DNA of 19,722 bases from JAVBQF01 sp031549195 (lineage in GTDB: Bacteria; Bacillota_I; Bacilli_A; RF39; UBA660): positions 1 to 19,722 of the forward strand of contig JAVBQF010000034.1 in assembly GCA_031549195.1 (NCBI GenBank). Direction: 5' to 3'. Shown here one piece after another: positions 1 to 6,350 of this stretch; the first letter of the stretch is position 1, and every line of letters starts with the position of its first letter. The notes below the pieces were generated by a model that made no database searches, was not told where the DNA came from, and saw only the letters and a program-made list of their open reading frames with translations. Both the position numbers and the translations under genes were made by a program.

Positions 1-185
1 TTTATTATAATTCAATTAAATACACATATAGTGTTTACAAGAATTATGTCGTAAGTGGTGAAGATATGAGAGTTTTAAATAAGGAAGATAATAAAACTAT
101 AATTACACTTGTTACTTGTAAAAAAGATGATAATAAAAAAAGGGTTATAATAAAAGCTGAATTAATAAAAGAAGAACAATATTAA
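1..185 (+). CDS. Sortase family protein, C-terminal fragment (cut by left edge)
   Basis: Only the last 60 or so codons are present; the frame is open from the left edge (codons begin at position 3) to TAA at 183-185. The fragment contains TLVTC, the sortase TLxTC motif, with the catalytic Cys at 117-119. A basic loop follows, then Arg (141-143) in RVIIKAEL, matching the conserved catalytic Arg on the last strands of the sortase barrel. Sortases are membrane-bound transpeptidases that attach proteins to peptidoglycan or build pili. The class cannot be assigned from this fragment. A hairpin terminator directly follows, so it ends its own transcription unit. The catalytic His and the membrane anchor would lie upstream of the window. 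Confidence 0.8.
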   Translation, partial: YYNSIKYTYSVYKNYVVSGEDMRVLNKEDNKTIITLVTCKKDDNKKRVIIKAELIKEEQY

Positions 186-190
186 TAATG

Positions 191-225
191 AGAACTACTG
201 AATAATATTCATAGTTCTTTTCTTT
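191..225 (+). terminator. Intrinsic terminator after sortase gene
   Basis: The arms AGAACTA and TAGTTCT are extended by TGAAT/ATTCA across one bulge, and a T-rich run (TTTTCTTT) follows. It lies 6 nt after the sortase stop codon. Confidence 0.75.
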
Positions 226-257
226 ACACTCATAATATAAATAATATTATAAAATAA

Positions 258-286
258 TTGTTAAATTAATATAATTTTGTTAATCT
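258..286 (+). promoter_or_regulatory. Putative sigma-A promoter for the pyrophosphatase gene
   Basis: TTGTTA (258-263) and TAATCT (281-286) are separated by 17 nt, upstream of a gene with ribosome binding site AGAGG. The region is very AT-rich, so chance matches are likely. Confidence 0.4.
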
Positions 287-321
287 AATATAAAGAATAA
301 AATATTAAAAGAGGTAATCAT

Positions 322-927
322 ATGGAAAATATATATGTGTTTGGTCATAAAAATCCAGATACCGATACAGTTACTGCGTCTATAAGCCTTTCATATTTGA
401 AAAATCAATTAGGCATTAATACTATACCAAAGATTCTTGGTAGTGTTAATAATGAAACAAAATTTGTTCTTGATTACTTTAATGTAGAGGAACCTCTTTA
501 TTTAAATGATGTTAAGTTACAAATAAGAGACATTAAATATCATAAAGGGTTTATGATTAATGAATATAAAACTATTAAGGACTTCTATGACTATATAACA
601 GAGTTTGCTGTAACTGGTAGTCCAGTTGTAGATGATAATAACAAACTTTTAGGACTTGTTACTTTAAAAATAATATCTAAATATATAATAAGTGATAATA
701 TAAATTCATTGTATACATCATATGACAATATTTTAAGAATTATCAATGGAAAAGAAGTGTTAAAATTTGTTGATGAGATAAATGGCAATATTATAATATT
801 ACCTCATGATAAATTTAACTCTATTAATAAAGATAGTATAGTTATTACAGATAGTTATAATGAAGATTTGTTAGATGCTAAAATGATTATTTTTGTTAAT
901 TATATTCTTCATTATAAACAATTATAA
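322..927 (+). CDS. N-terminal part of the interrupted CBS pyrophosphatase
   Basis: This is the part that would certainly be translated (201 aa), from ATG preceded by AGAGG. It holds the first metal-binding motif GHKNPDTD (H9, D13, D15), the first CBS domain (about residues 83-125, with GSPVVDDNNKLLGLV) and the start of the DRTGG-like domain (about 130-201). It lacks VDHNE, DHH, the SDT motif and the whole substrate-binding DHHA2 domain, so alone it cannot be a working pyrophosphatase. It ends at TAA 925-927, while homologous sequence continues in frame afterwards. Confidence 0.75.
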   Translation: MENIYVFGHKNPDTDTVTASISLSYLKNQLGINTIPKILGSVNNETKFVLDYFNVEEPLYLNDVKLQIRDIKYHKGFMINEYKTIKDFYDYITEFAVTGSPVVDDNNKLLGLVTLKIISKYIISDNINSLYTSYDNILRIINGKEVLKFVDEINGNIIILPHDKFNSINKDSIVITDSYNEDLLDAKMIIFVNYILHYKQL

Positions 928-972
928 AAATTAAAAAATAATAAAGTAAATGTTATAGAGACATCTTTAGAT

Positions 973-1911
973 TTGACAAAATTATCAAGAATAATAATAC
1001 TTACTAATTATATTAAAGTATTAATAGAAGATATTAAGCCTGTAAGTTTTGATAGAAATGATTATGTCAGTGACTTTTTAGATATCACTGCTAAGTATAA
1101 ACATACTAATTATCCTGTTGTAAATAAGGAAAACACTTGTCTTGGATTAATACGTATTGTAAATGTGAATGATAGTGTTAAAAAGAAAGTAATATTAGTA
1201 GACCATAATGAAAAGCTTCAAAGTGTAGATGGTCTTGAAGAAGCTGAAATAATTGAAGTGGTGGATCATCATAAATTAGGTGATATTACAACTAAAGCTC
1301 CAATTAATTTTAGAAATATGGCTGTTGGAAGTACAAATACCATTATTTATAGTATGTATATTCAAAATAATATTGAGATACCTTATAATATGGCGGGGAT
1401 GATGCTTTCTGGTATATTATCAGATACTTTATTGCTTAAATCACCAACAACTACTAGTTATGATTGTATAGCTTCCAAGCATTTAAGTTCTATTTTAGGT
1501 TTAGACTGTAATGAATATGGGTTGCAAATGATTAAAGCTGGTACAACTCTAAAAAATAAAACTAAAGAAGAAATAATTAATACTGATGTAAAAATATTTA
1601 ATGTAGATGGTAAAACAATATCTATTATGCAAGTGTTCACAATAGATTATGAAGATATAAAGAGTACTATTTCTGAATATGTTGCTATACTTGATAAGTT
1701 AGCTTTTAATAATAGATATAGTATTGCAGCTTTATTCATAACAGATATAGTTAATAATGGTTCTTATATTTTATATAATAAGTCTGCTGAGAACATGTTA
1801 GGAGAGATATTTAATATTGATAACTTATATGAGGGATATTATATGAAGGAAATTATGTCAAGAAAGAAGCAGATAATTCCACCAATTATAGATTTTTTGG
1901 AAAGAAAGTAA
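973..1911 (+). CDS. C-terminal part of the interrupted CBS pyrophosphatase
   Basis: This is the in-frame continuation after the TAA. It contains the end of the DRTGG-like region, the second CBS domain (HTNYPVVNKENTCLGLIRI), VDHNE, DHH, and the DHHA2 domain with GSTNTI, LSGILSDTLLLKSP and SRKKQIIPP. The first possible bacterial start after the stop is TTG at 973. It has no convincing ribosome binding site (only GAG at 958-960, 12 nt away), and the true coding frame clearly begins upstream of it. The coordinates therefore mark the longest open segment, not a trusted start. Independent translation looks unlikely. Confidence 0.5.
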   Translation: MTKLSRIIILTNYIKVLIEDIKPVSFDRNDYVSDFLDITAKYKHTNYPVVNKENTCLGLIRIVNVNDSVKKKVILVDHNEKLQSVDGLEEAEIIEVVDHHKLGDITTKAPINFRNMAVGSTNTIIYSMYIQNNIEIPYNMAGMMLSGILSDTLLLKSPTTTSYDCIASKHLSSILGLDCNEYGLQMIKAGTTLKNKTKEEIINTDVKIFNVDGKTISIMQVFTIDYEDIKSTISEYVAILDKLAFNNRYSIAALFITDIVNNGSYILYNKSAENMLGEIFNIDNLYEGYYMKEIMSRKKQIIPPIIDFLERK

Positions 1912-1931
1912 AAACTCTTTCTTTTTCTTTG
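1900..1931 (+). terminator. Probable terminator overlapping the pyrophosphatase stop codon
   Basis: GAAAGAAAG (1900-1908) can pair with CTTTCTTTT (1917-1925), allowing one G-U pair, followed by more T. The stem overlaps the last codons of the gene and contains little GC. Confidence 0.45.
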
Positions 1932-1933
1932 AG

Positions 1934-1962
1934 TTGATTTTAATAGTACTTTGTAATATAAT
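1934..1962 (+). promoter_or_regulatory. Sigma-A promoter for the SDR gene
   Basis: TTGATT (1934-1939), a 17 nt spacer and a perfect TATAAT (1957-1962). The start codon at 2032 follows after an approximately 60 nt leader. Confidence 0.65.
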
Positions 1963-2031
1963 AGGGCACATAAATTGCTTTATGTTGATAAATTTAGACT
2001 GTTTTATTATTAAAGTAATTAGAGGTGTTTT

Positions 2032-3030
2032 ATGGAAAAGATATATTTAGTAACAGGGGCTGCTGGACATCTTGGTAGAAATGTTGTTCAAAAGTTAACT
2101 AATATGGGTGCTCATGTTAGAATACTTGTATTGCCTGGAGAAAAAAACATTCCACAAGGAGAAAATATAGAAGTATTTGAAGGTGATGTAACAGATGTTT
2201 CAAGTTTGGATAAGTTCTTTGATTGTAAGAATGCAACAGTAATTCATTGTGCTGGTATTGTTAGTATATCTTCTAAATATGATGATTTGGTTAGACGAGT
2301 AAATGTAGATGGAACAAAAAATGTTGTTACCATGTGTGAAAAATATAATGTTGATAAACTAGTTCATGTTAGTTCAGTTCATGCAATACCAGAACTACCA
2401 AAGGGTCAAATAATAACTGAAGTAGGTCATTTTGATCCAGATGATGTGTTTGGTCAGTACGCTAAAACTAAGGCTATGGCATCACAATATGTATTAGATC
2501 ATTCAAAAAATATTAATGCTAGCATTGTACATCCATCTGGAATAACCGGACCGATGGACTACGGGAGAGGACATATAACCCAATTAGTAATAGATTTTGC
2601 TAAAGACAGATTACCTTTTGTTGTAAATGGTGGATATGATTTTGTTGATGCAAGAGATGTTGCTGATGGTATTGTTTCTTGTGCCATCAAAGGAAGAACA
2701 GGAGAATGCTATATACTATCAAATGAATATTTTCTTGTTGACGAAATTGTTGAAATGATGGGTAATGTTATGGATAAACCAAGTGATAAAATAGCAATTC
2801 CAAAATTTATAGTTAATTTAGCAGCGCCAGTGGTAGAAACATTTTGTGAGCTTGCCAATAGACCACCACTTTTTACGAGTTATTCAATGCATACACTTGA
2901 TGCTAATGCAATATTCTCACATGAGAAGGCTACAGCAGAATTGGGTTATAATCCAGGACCAATGCAAAAAACTATCAGAGATACTTATAACTGGTTAAAG
3001 GCAAAGGGAAGAATTGACAAATATCATTAG
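2032..3030 (+). CDS. Extended SDR: NAD(P)-dependent epimerase/dehydratase family protein
   Basis: This 332 aa protein belongs to the extended short-chain dehydrogenase/reductase superfamily. The N-terminal Rossmann motif is TGAAGHLG (T8-G15, pattern GxxGxxG). The following sequence FEGDVTD gives the usual cofactor-site Asp. HVSSVHA (S114, S115) carries the catalytic Ser, and QYAKTKA gives Y143 and K147 of the YxxxK motif. The overall shape resembles the 3-beta-hydroxysteroid dehydrogenase/dihydroflavonol-4-reductase branch rather than the sugar-nucleotide epimerases; the substrate is unknown. No signal peptide or membrane segment is evident, so it is probably cytosolic. It has its own promoter and an AGAGGTG ribosome binding site. 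Its last codons contain the -35 box of the next operon (3014-3019), and no terminator is visible between the two units. Confidence 0.85.
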   Translation: MEKIYLVTGAAGHLGRNVVQKLTNMGAHVRILVLPGEKNIPQGENIEVFEGDVTDVSSLDKFFDCKNATVIHCAGIVSISSKYDDLVRRVNVDGTKNVVTMCEKYNVDKLVHVSSVHAIPELPKGQIITEVGHFDPDDVFGQYAKTKAMASQYVLDHSKNINASIVHPSGITGPMDYGRGHITQLVIDFAKDRLPFVVNGGYDFVDARDVADGIVSCAIKGRTGECYILSNEYFLVDEIVEMMGNVMDKPSDKIAIPKFIVNLAAPVVETFCELANRPPLFTSYSMHTLDANAIFSHEKATAELGYNPGPMQKTIRDTYNWLKAKGRIDKYH

Positions 3031-3042
3031 TGATGGTATTAT
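3014..3042 (+). promoter_or_regulatory. Strong sigma-A promoter of the T-box-HD-serS operon
   Basis: Consensus -35 TTGACA (3014-3019), a 17 nt spacer and -10 TATTAT (3037-3042). The -35 box lies inside the end of the upstream SDR gene. Transcription would start near 3050, just before the T-box stem I. Confidence 0.75.
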
Positions 3043-3049
3043 CATTACA

Positions 3050-3250
3050 TAAATCGAAGATTGAGATTAGTAAGTAAAGAGTTATTAATAGAGACTTGAT
3101 GGTTGGTGAAAATCAAGAATAATGTTACTGAATCAACTCAGGAGTGACATGGTGAACTTTAGTATCTATGTCCGGGAAACCGTTATTCAAATTAAGTCCC
3201 TTTAGGATGGCACCGTACTTTTTTGTACTCCTAATTAAAGGGTCTTTTTA
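3050..3250 (+). promoter_or_regulatory. T-box riboswitch, tRNA-Ser specific (specifier UCA)
   Basis: This leader senses uncharged tRNA and controls readthrough of the terminator. Stem I: TGAG (3062-3065) pairs with CTCA (3137-3140), and AGTAA (3069-3073) with TTACT (3125-3129). The bulge between them on the 3' side carries GAA-TCA-A, which places the specifier TCA (serine) at 3133-3135. The distal arm has CTTGA/TCAAG (3095-3099/3113-3117) enclosing GGTTGGTG, the usual T-box apical element. The T-box core AGGATGGCACCG (3204-3215) differs by one base from the AGGGTGGNACCG consensus. Its bulge TGGC fits a G discriminator base, as expected for bacterial tRNA-Ser. serS lies downstream, which agrees with the specificity. 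Confidence 0.93.
3193..3250 (+). terminator. T-box-controlled intrinsic terminator
   Basis: CCCTTTA (3198-3204) plus GGA (3205-3207) pairs with TCC (3229-3231) and TAAAGGG (3236-3242). An inner GTAC/GTAC hairpin caps it and a T run follows at 3244-3249. The 5' arm overlaps the antiterminator T-box sequence, so the two folds exclude each other. Confidence 0.88.
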
Positions 3251-3267
3251 TTTTTATAGGAGGAAAT

Positions 3268-3753
3268 ATGTTACCTAATGAAATGAGAAATCAGATTATT
3301 ATCACTAAAGATTTAATTAAAAAGAGTAATATTTTAATTGAATATCTTTTCAAAGGAATAAAAGATAAAGCTGATAAACCTTATATAGGACATTTGAAAA
3401 GAGTTTCAGATAAATTGGATAGTCAGGAACAAAAAGTAATAGGTTATCTACATGATACAATTGAAAATACAGCTATTAAAAGGGAAGAACTATTAGAATT
3501 AGGGTTCCCGTTAAATATCATTGAAGCAGTAGAAATTGTTAGCAAAAAAGAGGAAGAAGACTATGATAGTTTTATAGGAAGAATTATTAAAAGTAATAAT
3601 GTTTCTGCTATGATGGTTAAACGATCCGATTTAGAGGATAATATGGATATATCAAGAATTAGTAATCCAACTGAAAAGGATTATCAGAGATTAGAAAAGT
3701 ATAAGAAAGCTTATAAAAGATTAAATGAAGCTTTAGAGAAAGAAGGAGAATAA
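3268..3753 (+). CDS. Small HD-domain phosphohydrolase, SpoT/MESH1-like
   Basis: This 161 aa cytosolic protein has the HD metal-dependent phosphohydrolase pattern of (p)ppGpp hydrolases: H42 in HLKRV (compare HPLRV), H62-D63 in YLHDTIENT, and D121/N125 in VKRSDLEDN. It is little more than the HD domain, with no synthetase, TGS or ACT domain, like small alarmone hydrolases. One difference matters: SpoT/Rel enzymes have HDxxED with an essential Glu-Asp pair, whereas here it is HDTIEN, so the Asp is Asn67. The substrate may therefore not be ppGpp, or activity may be altered. It is the first gene after the serine T-box (ribosome binding site AGGAGG) and ends 1 nt before serS, so it should be induced when tRNA-Ser is uncharged. 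The family call is firm; the substrate is unknown. Confidence 0.8.
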   Translation: MLPNEMRNQIIITKDLIKKSNILIEYLFKGIKDKADKPYIGHLKRVSDKLDSQEQKVIGYLHDTIENTAIKREELLELGFPLNIIEAVEIVSKKEEEDYDSFIGRIIKSNNVSAMMVKRSDLEDNMDISRISNPTEKDYQRLEKYKKAYKRLNEALEKEGE

Positions 3754-3754
3754 T

Positions 3755-5038
3755 ATGTTAGATATTAAATTTTTAAGAGAAAATAGTGAGGCAGTAAAAG
3801 AAAATATCAAGAAAAAATTTCAAGAACCGAAATTACCTTTAGTAGATGAGGTAATTGAACTTGATAAGAGTTTAAGAGCTGCAAAGAAAGAAGCAGATGA
3901 ATTACGTGCTACTAGAAATGCAGTGAGTGCAAGTATTGGTGAATTAATGAGAGATAAGAAAGTTGATGAAGCTAATACTAAGAAACAAGAAGTTGTAGAA
4001 ATAAATAAAAAATTAGAGGACTTAGAGAAACAAGAGGCAGAACTTGGTGATAAAGTAAAGCAAATTATGATGGTTATTCCACAGATGATAGATGAAACTG
4101 TACCTCTTGGAAAAGATGATTCTGAAAATGTAGAAGTAGAGAGATTTTTAGAGCCAAAGACTAAGGAATTTGATGTTCCATATCATACTGATATACTTGA
4201 ACGTCTTGCTGGAATTGATCTAGATAGTGCTAGAAAGACAAGTGGTAATGGTTTTTATTTCCTAATGGGAGATATTGCAAGGCTTCATTCAGCTATTATT
4301 AGTTATGCAAGAGATTTTATGATCAATAAGGGATTTATCTATTGTATTCCACCATTTATGATTAGAAGTGAAGTAGTAACAGGTGTTATGAGCTTTACTG
4401 AAATGGAAAATATGATGTATAAAATAGAAGGAGAAGATTTATTCTTAATTGGTACTAGTGAGCATTCTATGATAGGTAAATTCATTGACACAATTAATGA
4501 TAAGGCAACACTTCCACAAAAATTAACAAGCTATTCACCATGCTTCAGGAAAGAAGTAGGAGCACATGGAATAGAAGAGCGTGGTATATATAGAATTCAT
4601 CAATTTGAAAAACAAGAGATGATTATTGTGTGTGAACCTGAGGAATCACCTGAATGGTTTCATAAATTATATACTTATACTGTAGAGTTATTTACTAGTA
4701 TGGGAATTCCTGTTAGAACTCTTGAGTGTTGTAGTGGAGATTTAGCAGATTTAAAAGTTAAGTCAATAGATGTAGAAGCTTGGAGTCCAAGACAACAAAA
4801 ATATTTTGAAGTTGGAAGTTGTTCTAATTTAGGGGATGCACAAGCTAGAAGATTAGGCATTAGAATTAAAGGAGAAAATGGAAACTATTTTGCTCATACA
4901 TTAAACAATACTGTAGTAGCTCCTCCACGTATGTTAATCGCATTTGTTGAAAATCATCTAAATGAAGATGGTTCTGTAAATATCCCAGAGGTTCTAAGAC
5001 CATATATGGGTGGAATGGAAAAAATAGAAGTTAAATAA
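3755..5038 (+). CDS. serS: Serine--tRNA ligase
   Basis: This 427 aa class II aminoacyl-tRNA synthetase charges tRNA-Ser with serine. An N-terminal helical coiled-coil arm (about residues 25-110, rich in K and E) would bind the long variable arm of tRNA-Ser. The catalytic core follows: a motif 1 region near PPFMIRSEVV, the GTSEHS segment binding serine, motif 2 FRKEVGAHG...RIHQFEK starting at F264-R265, and motif 3 NNTVVAPPRMLIAFVEN with R392. The length matches the family (about 420-430). It begins 1 nt after the HD gene, is controlled by the upstream UCA T-box, and is followed by a terminator. Confidence 0.97.
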   Translation: MLDIKFLRENSEAVKENIKKKFQEPKLPLVDEVIELDKSLRAAKKEADELRATRNAVSASIGELMRDKKVDEANTKKQEVVEINKKLEDLEKQEAELGDKVKQIMMVIPQMIDETVPLGKDDSENVEVERFLEPKTKEFDVPYHTDILERLAGIDLDSARKTSGNGFYFLMGDIARLHSAIISYARDFMINKGFIYCIPPFMIRSEVVTGVMSFTEMENMMYKIEGEDLFLIGTSEHSMIGKFIDTINDKATLPQKLTSYSPCFRKEVGAHGIEERGIYRIHQFEKQEMIIVCEPEESPEWFHKLYTYTVELFTSMGIPVRTLECCSGDLADLKVKSIDVEAWSPRQQKYFEVGSCSNLGDAQARRLGIRIKGENGNYFAHTLNNTVVAPPRMLIAFVENHLNEDGSVNIPEVLRPYMGGMEKIEVK

Positions 5039-5060
5039 GCAAGTATTCCTTGCTTTTTTT
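5037..5060 (+). terminator. Intrinsic terminator after serS
   Basis: AAGCAAG (5037-5043) pairs with CTTGCTT (5049-5055) around a 5 nt loop, followed by a run of T. The first bases overlap the stop codon. Confidence 0.85.
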
Positions 5061-5088
5061 GTTGGAAATGATATTATTTATTTAGAAT
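5059..5088 (+). promoter_or_regulatory. Putative promoter of the surface-protein operon
   Basis: TTGTTG (5059-5064), an 18 nt spacer and TAGAAT (5083-5088), directly after the serS terminator and 18 nt before the ATG at 5107. The -10 box is good; the -35 overlaps the terminator tract. Confidence 0.4.
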
Positions 5089-5106
5089 AAGTTAGAGGGA
5101 CTGTTT

Positions 5107-6348
5107 ATGAATTGTAGTAATTGTGGAGCTCAAGTAAAAGAAAATGAAAAATTTTGTCAAAATTGTGGTATTTCTTTAAAAAGTGAAAAAATGCTTATAG
5201 AAGCTATGCCGATTGCACAAACCAATAATAATATGGTAAATAATTACCCATATAATTATAATTTTAATAATAATGCAAATAACAATATGGATACTAACAA
5301 TTATCAAGTTAATGGGAACAATAGTAAACTATGGATTATTGTTGGTATGATGTTTGTAATTGTAGTGATTTTAGTTTCGTTATTAATAATGTCGCCTAAA
5401 AGAGATGTATCAATTACTAGTAATTCATCTGGAAATTTGGAAGAAAAGTCAAAGGATGTTGCAATGTCTGGTGGTAAAACTTCTATAGATGCAGAAAAGA
5501 CTTTTTCAAATAATAATATCAACAACTTGAATGATGCATTAAACCTTATAGTTAAAGACTCTAAAGAAGAAAAAGCAAAATGTAGTAACAAGGACATTAA
5601 TACTATAGAAGATAGAGTTGTAAATAATTATGGGATTTTAACTGTTAATTTATGTGAGCTTGATATAGATTTTGCAAAAGAGATCGAAAATGTTGTAAAA
5701 ACTATATATACAGAATTTCCGATGGCAAGAGATTATTTAACCAATCTTACTTTAATAAATCCAGATAGCCAATCAGGTTATATTGCCGCCTTTGCGCCAA
5801 CGCTTTTGGTAGCGCCAACAACTTATGACAGCTATCCATACGTATTTAAAACTGCAATAATAATGAATAGTAAATATTTCTTAAATATTAACAAGTTAGA
5901 GTCTTCGATGAAGCAAGCTTCTAATTCTGGGCATTTTCCTAAAAATACTACTAGAACATCTTCTGTAGCACATGAATTTGGACATTATCTATCATTTTTG
6001 ACTTTATTAACAAAAGCAAATCTGGAGAGAACAACTTATATAACAAGCAGTAATATACAACAATTGTATAATGCAATAGATGATTTTAAAGAAGGTGCTA
6101 GTTCATTAGGAATGATCGAGGAAGCTTATCAAAACTATAAAGTAAAATATAATACTAGTATTACTCTTTTGGAATTTAGAGGTAGTATTTCACAATATGC
6201 CCTAGCAAAGGATAAAAACGGAAACTATATATATGATGAAACAATAGCAGAAGCATTTCATGATTATTATTTAAATAGAAATAATGCTGAAAAGGCAAGT
6301 CTAGAAATAGTTGCAGTGTTGAAAGCCCACTTGCAAAAGAGAGGTTAA
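5107..6348 (+). CDS. Zinc ribbon-TM-extracellular zincin (HEFGH, lethal-factor-like) protein
   Basis: This 413 aa membrane protein has three visible parts. Residues 1-25 form a cytosolic zinc ribbon with C3/C6 and C17/C20 (CSNCG and CQNCG). Residues about 40-73 are an Asn-rich, low-complexity linker. Residues 75-95 form one TM helix. The extracellular part (about 100-413) holds VAHEFGHYLSF with H289-E290 and H293, the HExxH zinc site, and about 90 residues later ETIAEAFHDYY, whose Glu (E378 or E382) can be the third ligand. HEFGH plus a downstream AEAF segment resembles the anthrax lethal factor catalytic domain (ATLF-like), judged by motif only. It would be an anchored outer-face metallopeptidase. 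The next gene starts 2 nt after its stop. Substrate unknown. Confidence 0.7.
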   Translation: MNCSNCGAQVKENEKFCQNCGISLKSEKMLIEAMPIAQTNNNMVNNYPYNYNFNNNANNNMDTNNYQVNGNNSKLWIIVGMMFVIVVILVSLLIMSPKRDVSITSNSSGNLEEKSKDVAMSGGKTSIDAEKTFSNNNINNLNDALNLIVKDSKEEKAKCSNKDINTIEDRVVNNYGILTVNLCELDIDFAKEIENVVKTIYTEFPMARDYLTNLTLINPDSQSGYIAAFAPTLLVAPTTYDSYPYVFKTAIIMNSKYFLNINKLESSMKQASNSGHFPKNTTRTSSVAHEFGHYLSFLTLLTKANLERTTYITSSNIQQLYNAIDDFKEGASSLGMIEEAYQNYKVKYNTSITLLEFRGSISQYALAKDKNGNYIYDETIAEAFHDYYLNRNNAEKASLEIVAVLKAHLQKRG

Positions 6349-6350
6349 TT

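Larger units (their letters stand above)
322..1911 (+). pseudogene. ppaC: CBS/DRTGG-type Mn-dependent inorganic pyrophosphatase gene interrupted by one in-frame TAA
   Basis: One reading frame (529 codons before the final stop) encodes a family II pyrophosphatase, which hydrolyses PPi to two phosphates in the cytosol. The order is N-terminal DHH part, CBS 1, DRTGG-like domain, CBS 2, rest of DHH, DHHA2. The active-site residues are all visible: H9, D13 and D15 (GHKNPDTD), D294 (VDHNE), D315-H316-H317, D368 (LSDT) and R514-K515-K516 (SRKKQ). The inserted CBS pair normally binds adenine nucleotides and regulates activity. The only defect is TAA at 925-927 inside the DRTGG-like region; downstream codons continue in the same frame with sensible family sequence (KNNKVNVIETS). 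There is no frameshift. A recent nonsense mutation, a sequencing or assembly error, or readthrough are all possible. Confidence 0.8.

Noticed and set aside
322..1911. Treating the two halves of the pyrophosphatase as two genuine separate genes
   Set aside because: They share one frame, each half lacks essential active-site residues, and the second has no credible start or ribosome binding site.
3031..3267. Possible tRNA or small RNA gene between the SDR and HD genes
   Set aside because: Specifier loop, T-box core and overlapping terminator identify it as a T-box leader; no cloverleaf is present.
5270..5320. AAT-rich tandem stretch as a DNA repeat or CRISPR-like element
   Set aside because: It is in frame and encodes the Asn-rich linker of the zincin protein; there are no regular spacers or repeats.
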